Shown here one piece after another: positions 1-7,031 of a stretch of DNA of 64,000 nucleotides. Position 1 is the first letter of the stretch. Each line of letters opens with the position of its first letter. The stretch comes from Rhodobiaceae bacterium UBA4490. GTDB lineage: Bacteria > Pseudomonadota > Alphaproteobacteria > Parvibaculales > Parvibaculaceae. The DNA is taken from assembly GCA_002389665.1 (NCBI GenBank), contig DGNO01000005.1:147292-211291 (forward strand), in the 5' to 3' direction. The translations under genes and the position numbers were made by a program. The notes beneath the pieces are model-generated. The model saw only the letters and a program-made list of their open reading frames with translations, was not told where the DNA came from and searched no databases.

Positions 1-558
1 GATGCGGTCGCGCCCGTCTCGGCAGTAGGTGAAGTAAGTCGGTGGGCTGGTTTTCTTGGTGGATTTAACCCACCCGCCCATATCCAAGAAGTCCTTTTCT
101 GTGCAGGTGCCAGCGCTAATCAGTTTCAGAGCGGCGCCAGCGAAGATCTTTCTATGCGCTTGGAAGTCATCTGATTTGGCGACCAATTTTTCCGCACCCG
201 AGGCCCCGAGCCCTGGATCACTGGGGCGAGTCGACGAAAGGTGATCTTTAGCCACCCATTCAGCCAGCTTTCCTTCTGTAATGCCGTTGTCTGGCGAACA
301 CGTGTCATTTCCCTCTTCGACGAATGAGCTGCGCCCATTGTTGCATGCGCCATCGTAGAATTTTGAAATGCGAACCCATCCATCTTTTTCTTCGTGTACT
401 TGGACTTTTTCGCGAAAAAGAAGTTTGCCCACAATGCCGCATTCTTCAGAAGGGCAGGTTCGGCGGTTCAGTTCGTTCGCGGTCACCCAAAAATCGTCTC
501 CAGCGAACGCTGGTTTGATAGCAACGGCCATGAGCAAAGCTAAGATCGATATTCTCAT
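1..558 (-). CDS. Secreted SH3-like domain protein, C-terminus cut by window edge
   Basis: Open frame of 186 codons running off the left edge with no stop. It starts at an ATG whose first ~19 residues form a Sec signal peptide (RISILALLMAVAIKPAFA, cleavage before GDDFW). Residues ~20-75 look like a bacterial SH3 module (ELNRRTCPSEECGIVGKL, then DGWVRISKF) closed by a WVAKDHL motif. The C-terminal half (DFQAHRKIFAGAALKLI, GTCTEKDF, GGWVKS, YFTYCRDG) has several cysteines and resembles a domain I recall from alphaproteobacterial secreted hypotheticals. GC is about 53%, against 60-70% in sampled lines elsewhere, and the start uses AGA, ATA and TTA codons, so recent acquisition is possible. Role unknown; a periplasmic ligand-binding or wall-associated protein is an inference. 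Confidence 0.75.
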   Translation of the reverse strand, partial: MRISILALLMAVAIKPAFAGDDFWVTANELNRRTCPSEECGIVGKLLFREKVQVHEEKDGWVRISKFYDGACNNGRSSFVEEGNDTCSPDNGITEGKLAEWVAKDHLSSTRPSDPGLGASGAEKLVAKSDDFQAHRKIFAGAALKLISAGTCTEKDFLDMGGWVKSTKKTSPPTYFTYCRDGRDRI

Positions 559-619
559 CCAATGAAGCCGCTTATGAGGTGTGCTAACAGTGATTGTGGT
601 TCAAATAGTAGACGGGTTA

Positions 620-1723
620 CTAATCGTCGAACAAGTGCCACCGCGCCCAGCGCCCGTGGAAATCGGCGCGGCCGATTTCGGTGTCGATACCCTGCGGCCA
701 GAGGCGGAGGCGAAGGGCGGCGGAGCTTGTATCTTTCGCATCGGCTTCCATGGAAAACCAGGCAAGAGGCGCTTCATCGCTCGCGTGCTCTGCGGCATCT
801 TCCATGATCTTTTCGATCTCAGCTTTCGTTTTCTGCGGCAGGTATTGCCAGACGATGGTGTGGAAGAGAAGCCGTACGCGGCCGCTCTTACCGGGTGTTG
901 AAAAATGCTCTGCGATCCATGCCGCAGCATCCGCTCTTTCCGCCTCAAGGCCCGCTTCAGCGGTCGCTTTCAACGCGGCTTCTATCCGCGCAAGGCGTGC
1001 CGTCTGATCCGGCCAAATGTAAGAGAGCAGCCGTTCGCGCGCCTTAACATCCGAGGCGGGCAGGGGATTGAGATCGCAGCCCCGGCGCGCGCCGATTTTA
1101 AGCGGGGCGCCGAGCGGCGGCAGCGGTCCTTCCCAGCGCGAGGTGACTGTGACGGGCAAGGCGCCGTCCCGGCGGCGCATGCCTTCCGGCGTTTCAAGCT
1201 CGTAAGCATAGCGGTCGAAGGAAAGATTGAGCGCCGCGCTGGCACCGATCTCGTAAATGTCGAGGGGCAGGCGGGTTTTCTCGGCGATATGAAGCACCCC
1301 GCCAAGCAGCGCGCTCGAGCGGGAGACTTCATTCGTCTGCGGCGCGCTTTCAAGCCAGGCCGTGAGGAAAGCGTCTTCCGCTTCTATCGCCGCTTCAAGT
1401 GCCGACTTGAGCGCAGCATCGTCTACGCTCACCGGCGGATAGACCTCTTGCAGCACGGCGCTGCCCGCGCGCAGCAAGGCATGGAAAGCTCCTGCCGCAC
1501 GCAGCGCCAGGGCATCGGAGGCAGGATCGCGCCCTTCTTCCGCGCTCCAGCCCAGCACTTTGGTGCCAAAGGCGCTCTTGCGGCTCAAAAGCGAAGGAAG
1601 CAGGCGGCAGACCCGCCCGGTGAAGGGCGAGCCCAGCGCCTCGCAAGCCGCAGCTTGCTTGGCAAAATGTTCCGGCACGGAAAGGCGCTCTTTGTTTTTG
1701 TTGCTATCCAAAGCCGTACTCAT
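620..1723 (-). CDS. DUF2332 domain protein
   Basis: 367-aa cytoplasmic protein with the general character of the DUF2332 family: an N-terminal FAKQAAACEALGSPFTGRVC segment, the stretch DIYEIGASAALNLSFDRYAY near residue 157, and a conserved LLFHTIVWQYL segment. No signal peptide or membrane helix is visible. The family has no established biochemical function that I know of. Its ATG overlaps the stop of the upstream citrate synthase gene by 4 nt (ATGA), so the two are translationally coupled and probably share the promoter at 2830-2944. A role linked to the acyl-CoA/citrate synthase chemistry of its partner is inference from context only. Confidence 0.85.
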   Translation of the reverse strand: MSTALDSNKNKERLSVPEHFAKQAAACEALGSPFTGRVCRLLPSLLSRKSAFGTKVLGWSAEEGRDPASDALALRAAGAFHALLRAGSAVLQEVYPPVSVDDAALKSALEAAIEAEDAFLTAWLESAPQTNEVSRSSALLGGVLHIAEKTRLPLDIYEIGASAALNLSFDRYAYELETPEGMRRRDGALPVTVTSRWEGPLPPLGAPLKIGARRGCDLNPLPASDVKARERLLSYIWPDQTARLARIEAALKATAEAGLEAERADAAAWIAEHFSTPGKSGRVRLLFHTIVWQYLPQKTKAEIEKIMEDAAEHASDEAPLAWFSMEADAKDTSSAALRLRLWPQGIDTEIGRADFHGRWARWHLFDD

Positions 1724-2829
1724 GCGGCCTCCTCCGGTTCCCGGCCGATGTAAAGCGAGGCGGGGCGGATGAGGCGGCCGATGCGCTGCTGTTCCAGTGC
1801 ATGGGCCGTCCAGCCGACGATCCGGCCCATGGCAAAAAGAGGCGTGAAGGCGCTGCGCGGCATGGCAAGCCCGTCGAGCAGCATGGCCGTGTAGAACTCG
1901 ACATTCGTTTCAAGCGGCCTGTCGGGCTTGCGCGCCTTGAGGGCGGCAAGGGCGGCTTTTTCGACGGCCCGGGCAAGCGCCAGTTTCTCGCCCGACGGTT
2001 TCAGCTTTTCGAGCGCGGCTTTGAGCACATCGGCGCGCGGGTCGCGCACTTTATAAATGCGGTGGCCGAAACCCATCAGCCGTTCGCCTTTGCCAAGGGC
2101 CTCCGCGATCCAGCTTTCCGCCCGCTCCGGCGTGCCGATCGCATCGAGCATATTGAGAACGGGCTCGGGCGCGCCGCCGTGAAGCGGGCCTGTGAGCGCC
2201 GCATAAGCGCCGAGCGCGGCCCAGTCGATGCCGGCCTGTGTGGAGGCGATGACGCGGGCGGTGAAGGTCGAGGCATTCATGCCGTGATCCATCACCGTGA
2301 CGAGATAGGTGGTGAGCGCTTCTTCTCTCGCAGGCACGGGTGTTTCCCCTGTCAGCATGCGGAGGAAGTCGGCGACATGGCCGCTGCCCGCATCGGGGGC
2401 AAGCGGGGCCTTGCCTTCCTGCGCGCGCAGAGCGGCGGCAAGAATGACGGGCACCGCGCCCGTGACGGCAAGATGCGGCGCGCTCTTTTCGCTGCCTTTC
2501 ATCGCGGCAAGGCCGAGACGCAGCGCCTCAGAGGTGCTTAAGCCTTCAAAGGCGGGAAGGAGCGGGGTCAGGCGTGCGAAAGCCTCCTCCCGCGCGCGTC
2601 CAAGCGCGGCGCGGACGGCTTCGGCGCTTTCCGCCGGGCGGGCCTGCGCGTCCCCCCAGAAAGTTGCCGCCGCGCTTTCGAATGTATGAGCGGCAGCGAA
2701 ATCCTTCAGATTCGCGCCGCAGAGAATGAGCTGGCCCGCCTGGCCGTCGACGCGGCTCAGCGCCGTTTCGGCGGCGGGAATGCCTTCAAGCCCGGTAAGC
2801 GGGGAGGCAGATGAGAGGTGCGTGTTCAT
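1720..2829 (-). CDS. Citrate synthase / methylcitrate synthase family protein
   Basis: 369-aa member of the citrate synthase superfamily, which condenses an acyl-CoA with oxaloacetate or a related 2-oxoacid. Visible signatures are DHGMNASTF (oxaloacetate-binding His), GPLHGGA (catalytic His ~217) and GFGHRIYKVRDPRA (catalytic His ~256). The usual catalytic Asp in NVDF is Glu here (NVEFYTAM, ~311), a conservative change also seen in some citrate synthase subgroups. I chose the ATG at 2829 because GGAGG lies 5 nt upstream; an ATG at 2841 would leave that Shine-Dalgarno inside the gene. It is divergent from an HTH-fused citrate synthase across 115 bp. This is unlikely to be the housekeeping GltA, which is usually longer (~430 aa); exact substrates cannot be read from sequence. 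Confidence 0.88.
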   Translation of the reverse strand: MNTHLSSASPLTGLEGIPAAETALSRVDGQAGQLILCGANLKDFAAAHTFESAAATFWGDAQARPAESAEAVRAALGRAREEAFARLTPLLPAFEGLSTSEALRLGLAAMKGSEKSAPHLAVTGAVPVILAAALRAQEGKAPLAPDAGSGHVADFLRMLTGETPVPAREEALTTYLVTVMDHGMNASTFTARVIASTQAGIDWAALGAYAALTGPLHGGAPEPVLNMLDAIGTPERAESWIAEALGKGERLMGFGHRIYKVRDPRADVLKAALEKLKPSGEKLALARAVEKAALAALKARKPDRPLETNVEFYTAMLLDGLAMPRSAFTPLFAMGRIVGWTAHALEQQRIGRLIRPASLYIGREPEEAA

Positions 2830-2895
2830 GAAACCCTCCATAAGTGGCGATGTGCCGGAAAGACTGGCTGCTTGCCTTCAAATCTGGGAGGGTTT

Positions 2896-2928
2896 ATTGA
2901 TATGATCAATCTTGATTAAGCTAATCAA
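2896..2928. promoter_or_regulatory. Tandem palindromes in the divergent citrate synthase control region
   Basis: Two adjacent inverted repeats lie between the divergent starts. The first is ATTGAT-ATG-ATCAAT (2896-2910). The second is TTGATTA-AGC-TAATCAA (2912-2928), a perfect 7-bp dyad. Both contain the half-site TTGAT/ATCAA, giving four half-sites in 33 bp. They sit 17-49 bp upstream of the chosen start of the HTH-citrate synthase. Inference: operator for that HTH protein, controlling itself and the divergent operon. The TTGAT-ATCAA halves also resemble FNR/CRP-type half-sites, but the spacings (3 and 7 nt) do not match the FNR consensus spacing of 4. Confidence 0.55.
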
Positions 2929-2944
2929 CGTAAAGATTTCTGCG

Positions 2945-4171
2945 ATGAGCGCTGACAGCCCGGAAGACTCGGTCCTTTATCTCTCCGCCCGCGAGGCGGC
3001 GGCGGAGCTCGGCGTCTCGCCCGCCACGCTTTATGCCTATGTCAGCCGGGGGATGATCCGCTCCGAGCCCGTGCCCGGCGCCCGGGCGAAGCGCTACCGC
3101 GCCGAGGATGTGCGCGCCCTGGCCGAGCGGCGCGCCCCGCCCGGCAAGGCGGAAAAGCGCCCGCGCCATGTCGCCCCTTTCTCCGCCGCCCAGCCGGTGC
3201 TCGCCTCCGAAATCTCGCTCATCGCCGAAGGCGGGCTTTATTACCGGGGCGTCGATGCGGGCGAGCTTGCCCGTCATGCGAGCCTTGAAAGCGCGGCGGG
3301 CCTTCTCTGGCAGACGGCCGATTACGATGCTTTCGCCAAGGACAATCTGCCGCCGGATGTGCCGGTGCTGAAGCTGCTGGCCGATGAGGCAAAAGACGCT
3401 CATCCCATCGACCGCTCGATGGCGGTGCTGGCGCTGGCCGGCGCGGCGGATGAAGGGGCGTACAACCGCACCGATCAGGGCCTTGCCCTTGCCGCGGCGC
3501 GCATCACGCGGCTTATGGCGGCGCTTGTCTCGGGCGGGCCGCTGTCATCGCGCCCCATTCACGATCAGTTCGGCGATGCCTGGGGGCTCGATGAAAAGGG
3601 CCGTGCGCTCGTGCGCATGGCGCTGGTGCTGCTCGCCGATCATGAGCTCAATGCTTCCACCTTCACGCTGCGCTGCGCGGTTTCCACGGGCGCGAGCCTT
3701 TATGACGGCACCATTGCCGCGCTCGCCGCGCTCAAAGGCCCGCTGCATGGCGGGGCCTCGGCGCGCGCCGCGCTGCAATTGCAAAAGCTGATGAAGAGCG
3801 GCGAGGTTTTGAGCGAAATCCGCGAGCAGGCGGCGGCGGGCGAGCGCTTTGCCGGTTTCGGCCACACGATCTACCGGGGCTGGGACCCGCGCGCCAAAGT
3901 GCTGCTCGAAGCGGTGGAAGAAAAACTCGGCGAAACCTTCTTCACCCGCGAAGTGCCCGCCTATGTGCAAAAGGCCGTGGGCGTCGCCCCCAATATCGAT
4001 TACGGCCTCGCCATCCTTACCCATCTTTTGAAGCTGCCCGCCCTTGCCGGCATCGGCCTTTTCGCGGTGGGCCGCTCCATCGGCTGGGCCGCCCATGCGC
4101 GCGAGCAAATGCGCGAGCGCACCCTCATCCGCCCCCGCGCCCTTTACACCGGCCCCGCGCCGAAAGGGTGA
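2945..4171 (+). CDS. Citrate synthase domain fused to an N-terminal helix-turn-helix
   Basis: 408-aa fusion. Residues ~11-62 form a MerR/excisionase-like winged HTH (YLSAREAAAELGVSPATLY, then a basic wing RAKRYRAEDVRAL). Residues ~80-405 are a citrate synthase domain with DHELNASTF (231-240), GPLHGGA (His268), GFGHTIY (His307) and APNIDYG (Asp352), so the catalytic His/His/Asp set appears intact. The GFGHR Arg seen in the divergent paralogue is Thr here. The frame is open from a TTG at 2912, but I chose the ATG at 2945: the TTG would place the palindromes inside the coding region and add residues outside the HTH. Citrate synthase family proteins with such an HTH are known from automated annotation in alphaproteobacteria. 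A metabolite-sensing regulator, an enzyme that binds DNA, or both, are possible. Confidence 0.85.
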   Translation: MSADSPEDSVLYLSAREAAAELGVSPATLYAYVSRGMIRSEPVPGARAKRYRAEDVRALAERRAPPGKAEKRPRHVAPFSAAQPVLASEISLIAEGGLYYRGVDAGELARHASLESAAGLLWQTADYDAFAKDNLPPDVPVLKLLADEAKDAHPIDRSMAVLALAGAADEGAYNRTDQGLALAAARITRLMAALVSGGPLSSRPIHDQFGDAWGLDEKGRALVRMALVLLADHELNASTFTLRCAVSTGASLYDGTIAALAALKGPLHGGASARAALQLQKLMKSGEVLSEIREQAAAGERFAGFGHTIYRGWDPRAKVLLEAVEEKLGETFFTREVPAYVQKAVGVAPNIDYGLAILTHLLKLPALAGIGLFAVGRSIGWAAHAREQMRERTLIRPRALYTGPAPKG

Positions 4172-4174
4172 GAA

Positions 4175-4891
4175 TTACGAAGGGTGTTTCACCAGCTGCC
4201 AGACGGCGGTGTTTTTTACGTCGAGGTCTTCAAGGCGGCGGTCGGTTTTGACCGCGTAGGCGATGAGCTTTTCGATGTTTTCTTTGGGCAGGTACGTGCG
4301 GCCCGGATCGCCGATTAGGACCTGCTTGCCCTCGCGCATCAGCCCGCGCAGCCAGGCCTCGATGCGCCCGGCAAGCGGCTGCTCGTAGCACATGTCACCG
4401 ACCAGTACGGTGTCCCAGTCCGCGCAAGGCGTGCCGACGAGATCTGCGCGGGTGGCGGAGAGCGTGACATCGTTTACTTTTGCATTGAGCCGGATCGCTT
4501 CATAGGCAAAGACGTCAATATCGGCGGCGAGCACTTCGCCCGCGCCCGCCTTCAGCGCGGCGATGGCGCAAAGGCCGGAGCCCGAGCCGAAATCGAGCAC
4601 GCGTTTGCCGCGCACGGTATCCGGATGATCGAGAATATAGCGAGAGACCGCTTGCCCGCCCGCCCAGGCGAAGGCCCAGAAGGGTGGCGGCAGCCCGCGC
4701 TCGGCCAGCTCTTCTTCCGTCAGCTCCCAAAGCGGCAGGCAGTCGCTTGCCAGATGCAGCGTGACTTCCGGGATCAGCGGCGGGGTGAGCAGTTCCGTTT
4801 CGCGCAAAATAAAAGCGGCGGGATCGCCAATCCGTCCCGCCGCTTGTTCTGCGTCTTGCTCGGCCTCAATTGGCACTTGAAAATCCTTCAT
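4175..4891 (-). CDS. Class I SAM-dependent methyltransferase
   Basis: 238-aa Rossmann methyltransferase. The SAM-binding glycine motif is VLDFGSGSGLCAIAALKAGA (~98-117), followed by an acidic AADIDVFA. An upstream PPPFWAFAWAGGQ segment is typical of the ETFB-lysine/nicotinamide methyltransferase-like group, suggesting a protein or small-molecule target rather than RNA. I chose the ATG at 4891, overlapping the desaturase by 26 nt; an upstream open extension to 5026 runs through the 3' end of the desaturase gene and has no methyltransferase character. It is the third gene of the TetR-desaturase operon and converges on the HTH-citrate synthase with 3 nt between stops. Confidence 0.85.
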   Translation of the reverse strand: MKDFQVPIEAEQDAEQAAGRIGDPAAFILRETELLTPPLIPEVTLHLASDCLPLWELTEEELAERGLPPPFWAFAWAGGQAVSRYILDHPDTVRGKRVLDFGSGSGLCAIAALKAGAGEVLAADIDVFAYEAIRLNAKVNDVTLSATRADLVGTPCADWDTVLVGDMCYEQPLAGRIEAWLRGLMREGKQVLIGDPGRTYLPKENIEKLIAYAVKTDRRLEDLDVKNTAVWQLVKHPS

Positions 4892-5897
4892 CGAACGTGC
4901 CGGCCACCCGGCGGCGCGCATTATGCACGAGTTTACCCGGCCCGTCTTCGTCATCCGGGCGCGAGGTCGCCATGCGCAGCACGTCCAGGTAGTTCTTTTT
5001 GCTTTCCATCTTCTCGCCATAGCCATTGGCGATGAGATAGGCGCGCGTCTTGGGCAGGTTGTAGCAGGGCACCCACATCAAAAGGTGATGCTCGACGTGG
5101 TAATTCACCCAGTAAGGCGCAATGAAGGCGCGCGCCAAGGGGCCGGCCAGCGTCGTGCGGGCCTGGCGGAAAGGATCGTCATTGTCGGGCACCATGGCGT
5201 GCTCGGCAATGTTGCGCACCCGCGTGATCGCCATATGCCAGGTGAGAAGCGGCAGCACCCAGAGCGCGAAATAAAGATACCAGTGCCCGCTTGCCGCCAG
5301 AATGGCAAAGAGGATGGCCTGGGCGAGCGTGGCGCGGCCGAGCTTGTTCCAATAATGGAGAGCGCGTTCCTTCGCGCTCATGCCCTTGCCCTGTTTGCCG
5401 AGGGCGAGCGCATTCATGATCTGCGATTTGCGCTGCTGGTAGCCCGTCTGCCCCGTCAGATCACGGATCATTTTGCGCCGGAAGCTCTTCTTCGTGATGG
5501 GGAAGGGCGCGGAGAGAATAAGGTCCGGGTCGTTTTCCTGCTGCGTGTTCATATGGTGCTGCAGGTGATAGCGCCGGTAGGCCATGGTTTCCGCGCCCAT
5601 GGGGTAAGCGCAGAGCCATTGGCTGAGAAACATGTTGAGCTTCGGGTTTTCCGTCAGGTTCCCGTGCGCCCCGTCATGCATGAGGATGGCAAGGCCGAGC
5701 TGGCGCGCGCCGATCAGCATCACCGCAAGCAGGAAGGTGAGGGGATTGGGCATCCAGACGAAAAGCGCCATGGAGCCGAAGATCACGCCCCAGGCATGAA
5801 GGACGAGCCAGATGCCGCGCAGGTTCGAGCGCTTGCGCACTTCGGCAAGCTGGGAGGGGCTCAAAAGCTCGCTGGTATTGATGCGTGCCGTGCTCAT
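4866..5897 (-). CDS. Membrane fatty acid desaturase family protein
   Basis: 343-aa integral membrane di-iron protein. The three histidine boxes are HDGAHGN (~95), HLQHH (~131) and HVEHH (~269), placed around hydrophobic segments (WLVLHAWGVIFGSMALFVW, LTFLLAVMLIG, AILFAILAASGHWYLYFAL). Family members insert double bonds into acyl chains of lipids using O2 and reductant; some relatives hydroxylate instead, which sequence alone cannot exclude. It is translationally coupled to the upstream TetR gene (ATGA overlap at 5894-5897) and overlaps the downstream methyltransferase, so it is probably under the palindromic operator at 6564-6589. Adjustment of membrane fluidity is the likely role. Confidence 0.9.
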   Translation of the reverse strand: MSTARINTSELLSPSQLAEVRKRSNLRGIWLVLHAWGVIFGSMALFVWMPNPLTFLLAVMLIGARQLGLAILMHDGAHGNLTENPKLNMFLSQWLCAYPMGAETMAYRRYHLQHHMNTQQENDPDLILSAPFPITKKSFRRKMIRDLTGQTGYQQRKSQIMNALALGKQGKGMSAKERALHYWNKLGRATLAQAILFAILAASGHWYLYFALWVLPLLTWHMAITRVRNIAEHAMVPDNDDPFRQARTTLAGPLARAFIAPYWVNYHVEHHLLMWVPCYNLPKTRAYLIANGYGEKMESKKNYLDVLRMATSRPDDEDGPGKLVHNARRRVAGTFDEGFSSAN

Positions 5898-6553
5898 GCT
5901 GTCACCCTTTGATCCTTGGCAAGGCCCTGGCCGGTCATCTTGCCCTGATAGCCGACCGCCTGCAGGCAGAATTGTACGATGGCATCGATAACGTGATCGC
6001 CGTTGCCGTCAAGCTCGTGGCTTTCAGGCGCCAGCGGGCCGATCAGTGCGGAGGGCACGGCGCCGGCAATGCAGGTCGCCGCAAGGCGCGCATCCGCCAC
6101 TTCGAAGCTTCCCTCTTCCAGCCCGTCCTGAATGACGCGGGTGAAAATATCGGCATGGGTGCGCCGGAAGCGCCAGCGCTCTTCGGCAATGGCATTGTCC
6201 ACGGGCTCGGCGAGCAGCGCATAGGCAAGCCTGCGCCCGCGAATGGCGCGGGTGGCGAAAGTACGCACCACTTGTTCAAGGCGCGTCGGGGCCGGGGCGG
6301 TTTTGGAGGCGATGGCGTTCAAAATGCTCATCTCGCGGGCCGAAACCTCGCGGAAGACCTGCAGGCAAAGCTCGTCCTTGGCCGAGAAATAGCGGTAGAG
6401 CGTGCCCGTGGCGAGGCCCGCCCGTTCGGCGACCGGTGCCATCTGAGCGCTGGCAAAGCCGCCTTCCAGCACGAGTTCGCGGGCGGCATTGATGATCCGC
6501 CGCCGGTTTTCCGCAAGCCGCTGAGCGACCGCCTCGGTTCTGCGATAAGCCAA
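5894..6553 (-). CDS. TetR/AcrR family transcriptional regulator
   Basis: 219-aa repressor-type protein. The N-terminal TetR HTH is clear (RRIINAARELVLEGGF, then VAERAGLATGTLYRYFSAKDEL, ~15-60), followed by an all-alpha ligand domain. I chose the TTG at 6553, decoded as Met-Ala-Tyr-Arg-Arg-Thr: GGAGG lies 7 nt before it, and the YRRT start matches how homologues begin. A GTG at 6571 would put the start inside the palindrome. It is first gene of an operon with the desaturase and methyltransferase, and the only strong dyad nearby lies just upstream, so autoregulation is likely. The ligand is probably a fatty acyl compound, by analogy with other desaturase-linked TetR regulators (inference). Confidence 0.9.
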   Translation of the reverse strand: MAYRRTEAVAQRLAENRRRIINAARELVLEGGFASAQMAPVAERAGLATGTLYRYFSAKDELCLQVFREVSAREMSILNAIASKTAPAPTRLEQVVRTFATRAIRGRRLAYALLAEPVDNAIAEERWRFRRTHADIFTRVIQDGLEEGSFEVADARLAATCIAGAVPSALIGPLAPESHELDGNGDHVIDAIVQFCLQAVGYQGKMTGQGLAKDQRVTA

Positions 6554-6563
6554 GACTGAACCT

Positions 6564-6589
6564 CCATTCACCTAAAATCCGGTGAATGG
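6564..6589. promoter_or_regulatory. Putative TetR operator
   Basis: Perfect 9-bp inverted repeat CCATTCACC (6564-6572) and GGTGAATGG (6581-6589) separated by 8 nt. It begins 11 nt upstream of the TTG start of the TetR gene, where a repressor would block transcription. The 26-bp span fits a TetR dimer or pair of dimers. Confidence 0.7.
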
Positions 6590-6638
6590 TAGTTCGCTTG
6601 AATAAAAATGGCAATAAATGAAACAAGGTTCACTGTTC

Positions 6639-6691
6639 GGGCATGGGAAACCCCGGCTCAGATGTGAACCGGGGTTCAGGATTATATGCCC
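6639..6691. terminator. Nested inverted repeat, terminator-like
   Basis: Outer arms GGGCAT (6639-6644) / ATGCCC (6686-6691) enclose a perfect 8-bp stem AACCCCGG (6649-6656) / CCGGGGTT (6669-6676). It lies 34 nt past the stop of the 57-aa gene on the minus strand. It has only a short T run, so it may be an imperfect intrinsic terminator; another structural role is possible. Confidence 0.45.
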
Positions 6692-6724
6692 ATGGGGGCG
6701 AAGGCAGCCTGGAAAGGGCGGCGA

Positions 6725-6898
6725 TCAGTCGGCGGCAAGGGCGGGAATGAACCCGGCCCCGTCTTCGCGCTGGGTCGCTTCGGTTTTGCCTTTGGGCGCG
6801 GCGTCGCGATCTTGGGTGTCCGCGGCGGCCTGCCAATAGGGAAGGCCGGCAAAGAACCCGGCGGCGATGGCGGCGCCATGGAGCCATTCTCTGAACAT
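6725..6898 (-). CDS. Small protein, 57 aa, unknown
   Basis: Short frame starting MFREWLHGAAIAAGFFAGLPYW, a single hydrophobic segment followed by a polar, charged tail (QDRDAAPKGKTEATQREDG). A purine-rich GAGAGG sits 7 nt before the ATG, supporting translation. The hydrophobic part is short for a membrane span and could be a signal anchor or amphipathic lipid-surface helix. TGC-rich inverted repeats lie 43-83 nt upstream of the start (6941-6981). I do not recognise the family. It could also be a non-coding frame; the ribosome-binding site and flanking palindromes are the only support. Confidence 0.45.
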   Translation of the reverse strand: MFREWLHGAAIAAGFFAGLPYWQAAADTQDRDAAPKGKTEATQREDGAGFIPALAAD

Positions 6899-6940
6899 GG
6901 CACACCTCTCTTTGATGATTTCTCGGAGCCGCTGGTTAGA

Positions 6941-6981
6941 GCAGCATGTTGCATTGCAGCATATAGGATGCAATGCAGCAT
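6941..6981. promoter_or_regulatory. TGC-rich repeat cluster (PhaR-like boxes?)
   Basis: Three copies of GCAGCAT (6941-6947, 6956-6962, 6975-6981) and a perfect 9-bp dyad TGCATTGCA (6950-6958) / TGCAATGCA (6969-6977) occur in 41 bp upstream of the 57-aa gene. TGC-rich dyads of this kind resemble sites bound by PhaR, the polyhydroxyalkanoate-responsive repressor of alphaproteobacteria. The match is by eye and the regulator identity is inference. Confidence 0.45.
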
Positions 6982-7031
6982 TCCGCAAGGGTGGGCGCCT
7001 GCGGCATTTTCACCGGGTGGGCGTCCAGAGG

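Noticed and set aside
2897..2909. FNR-type box TTGAT-N-ATCAA
   Set aside because: Spacer is 3 nt in one dyad and 7 in the other, not the 4 of the FNR consensus.
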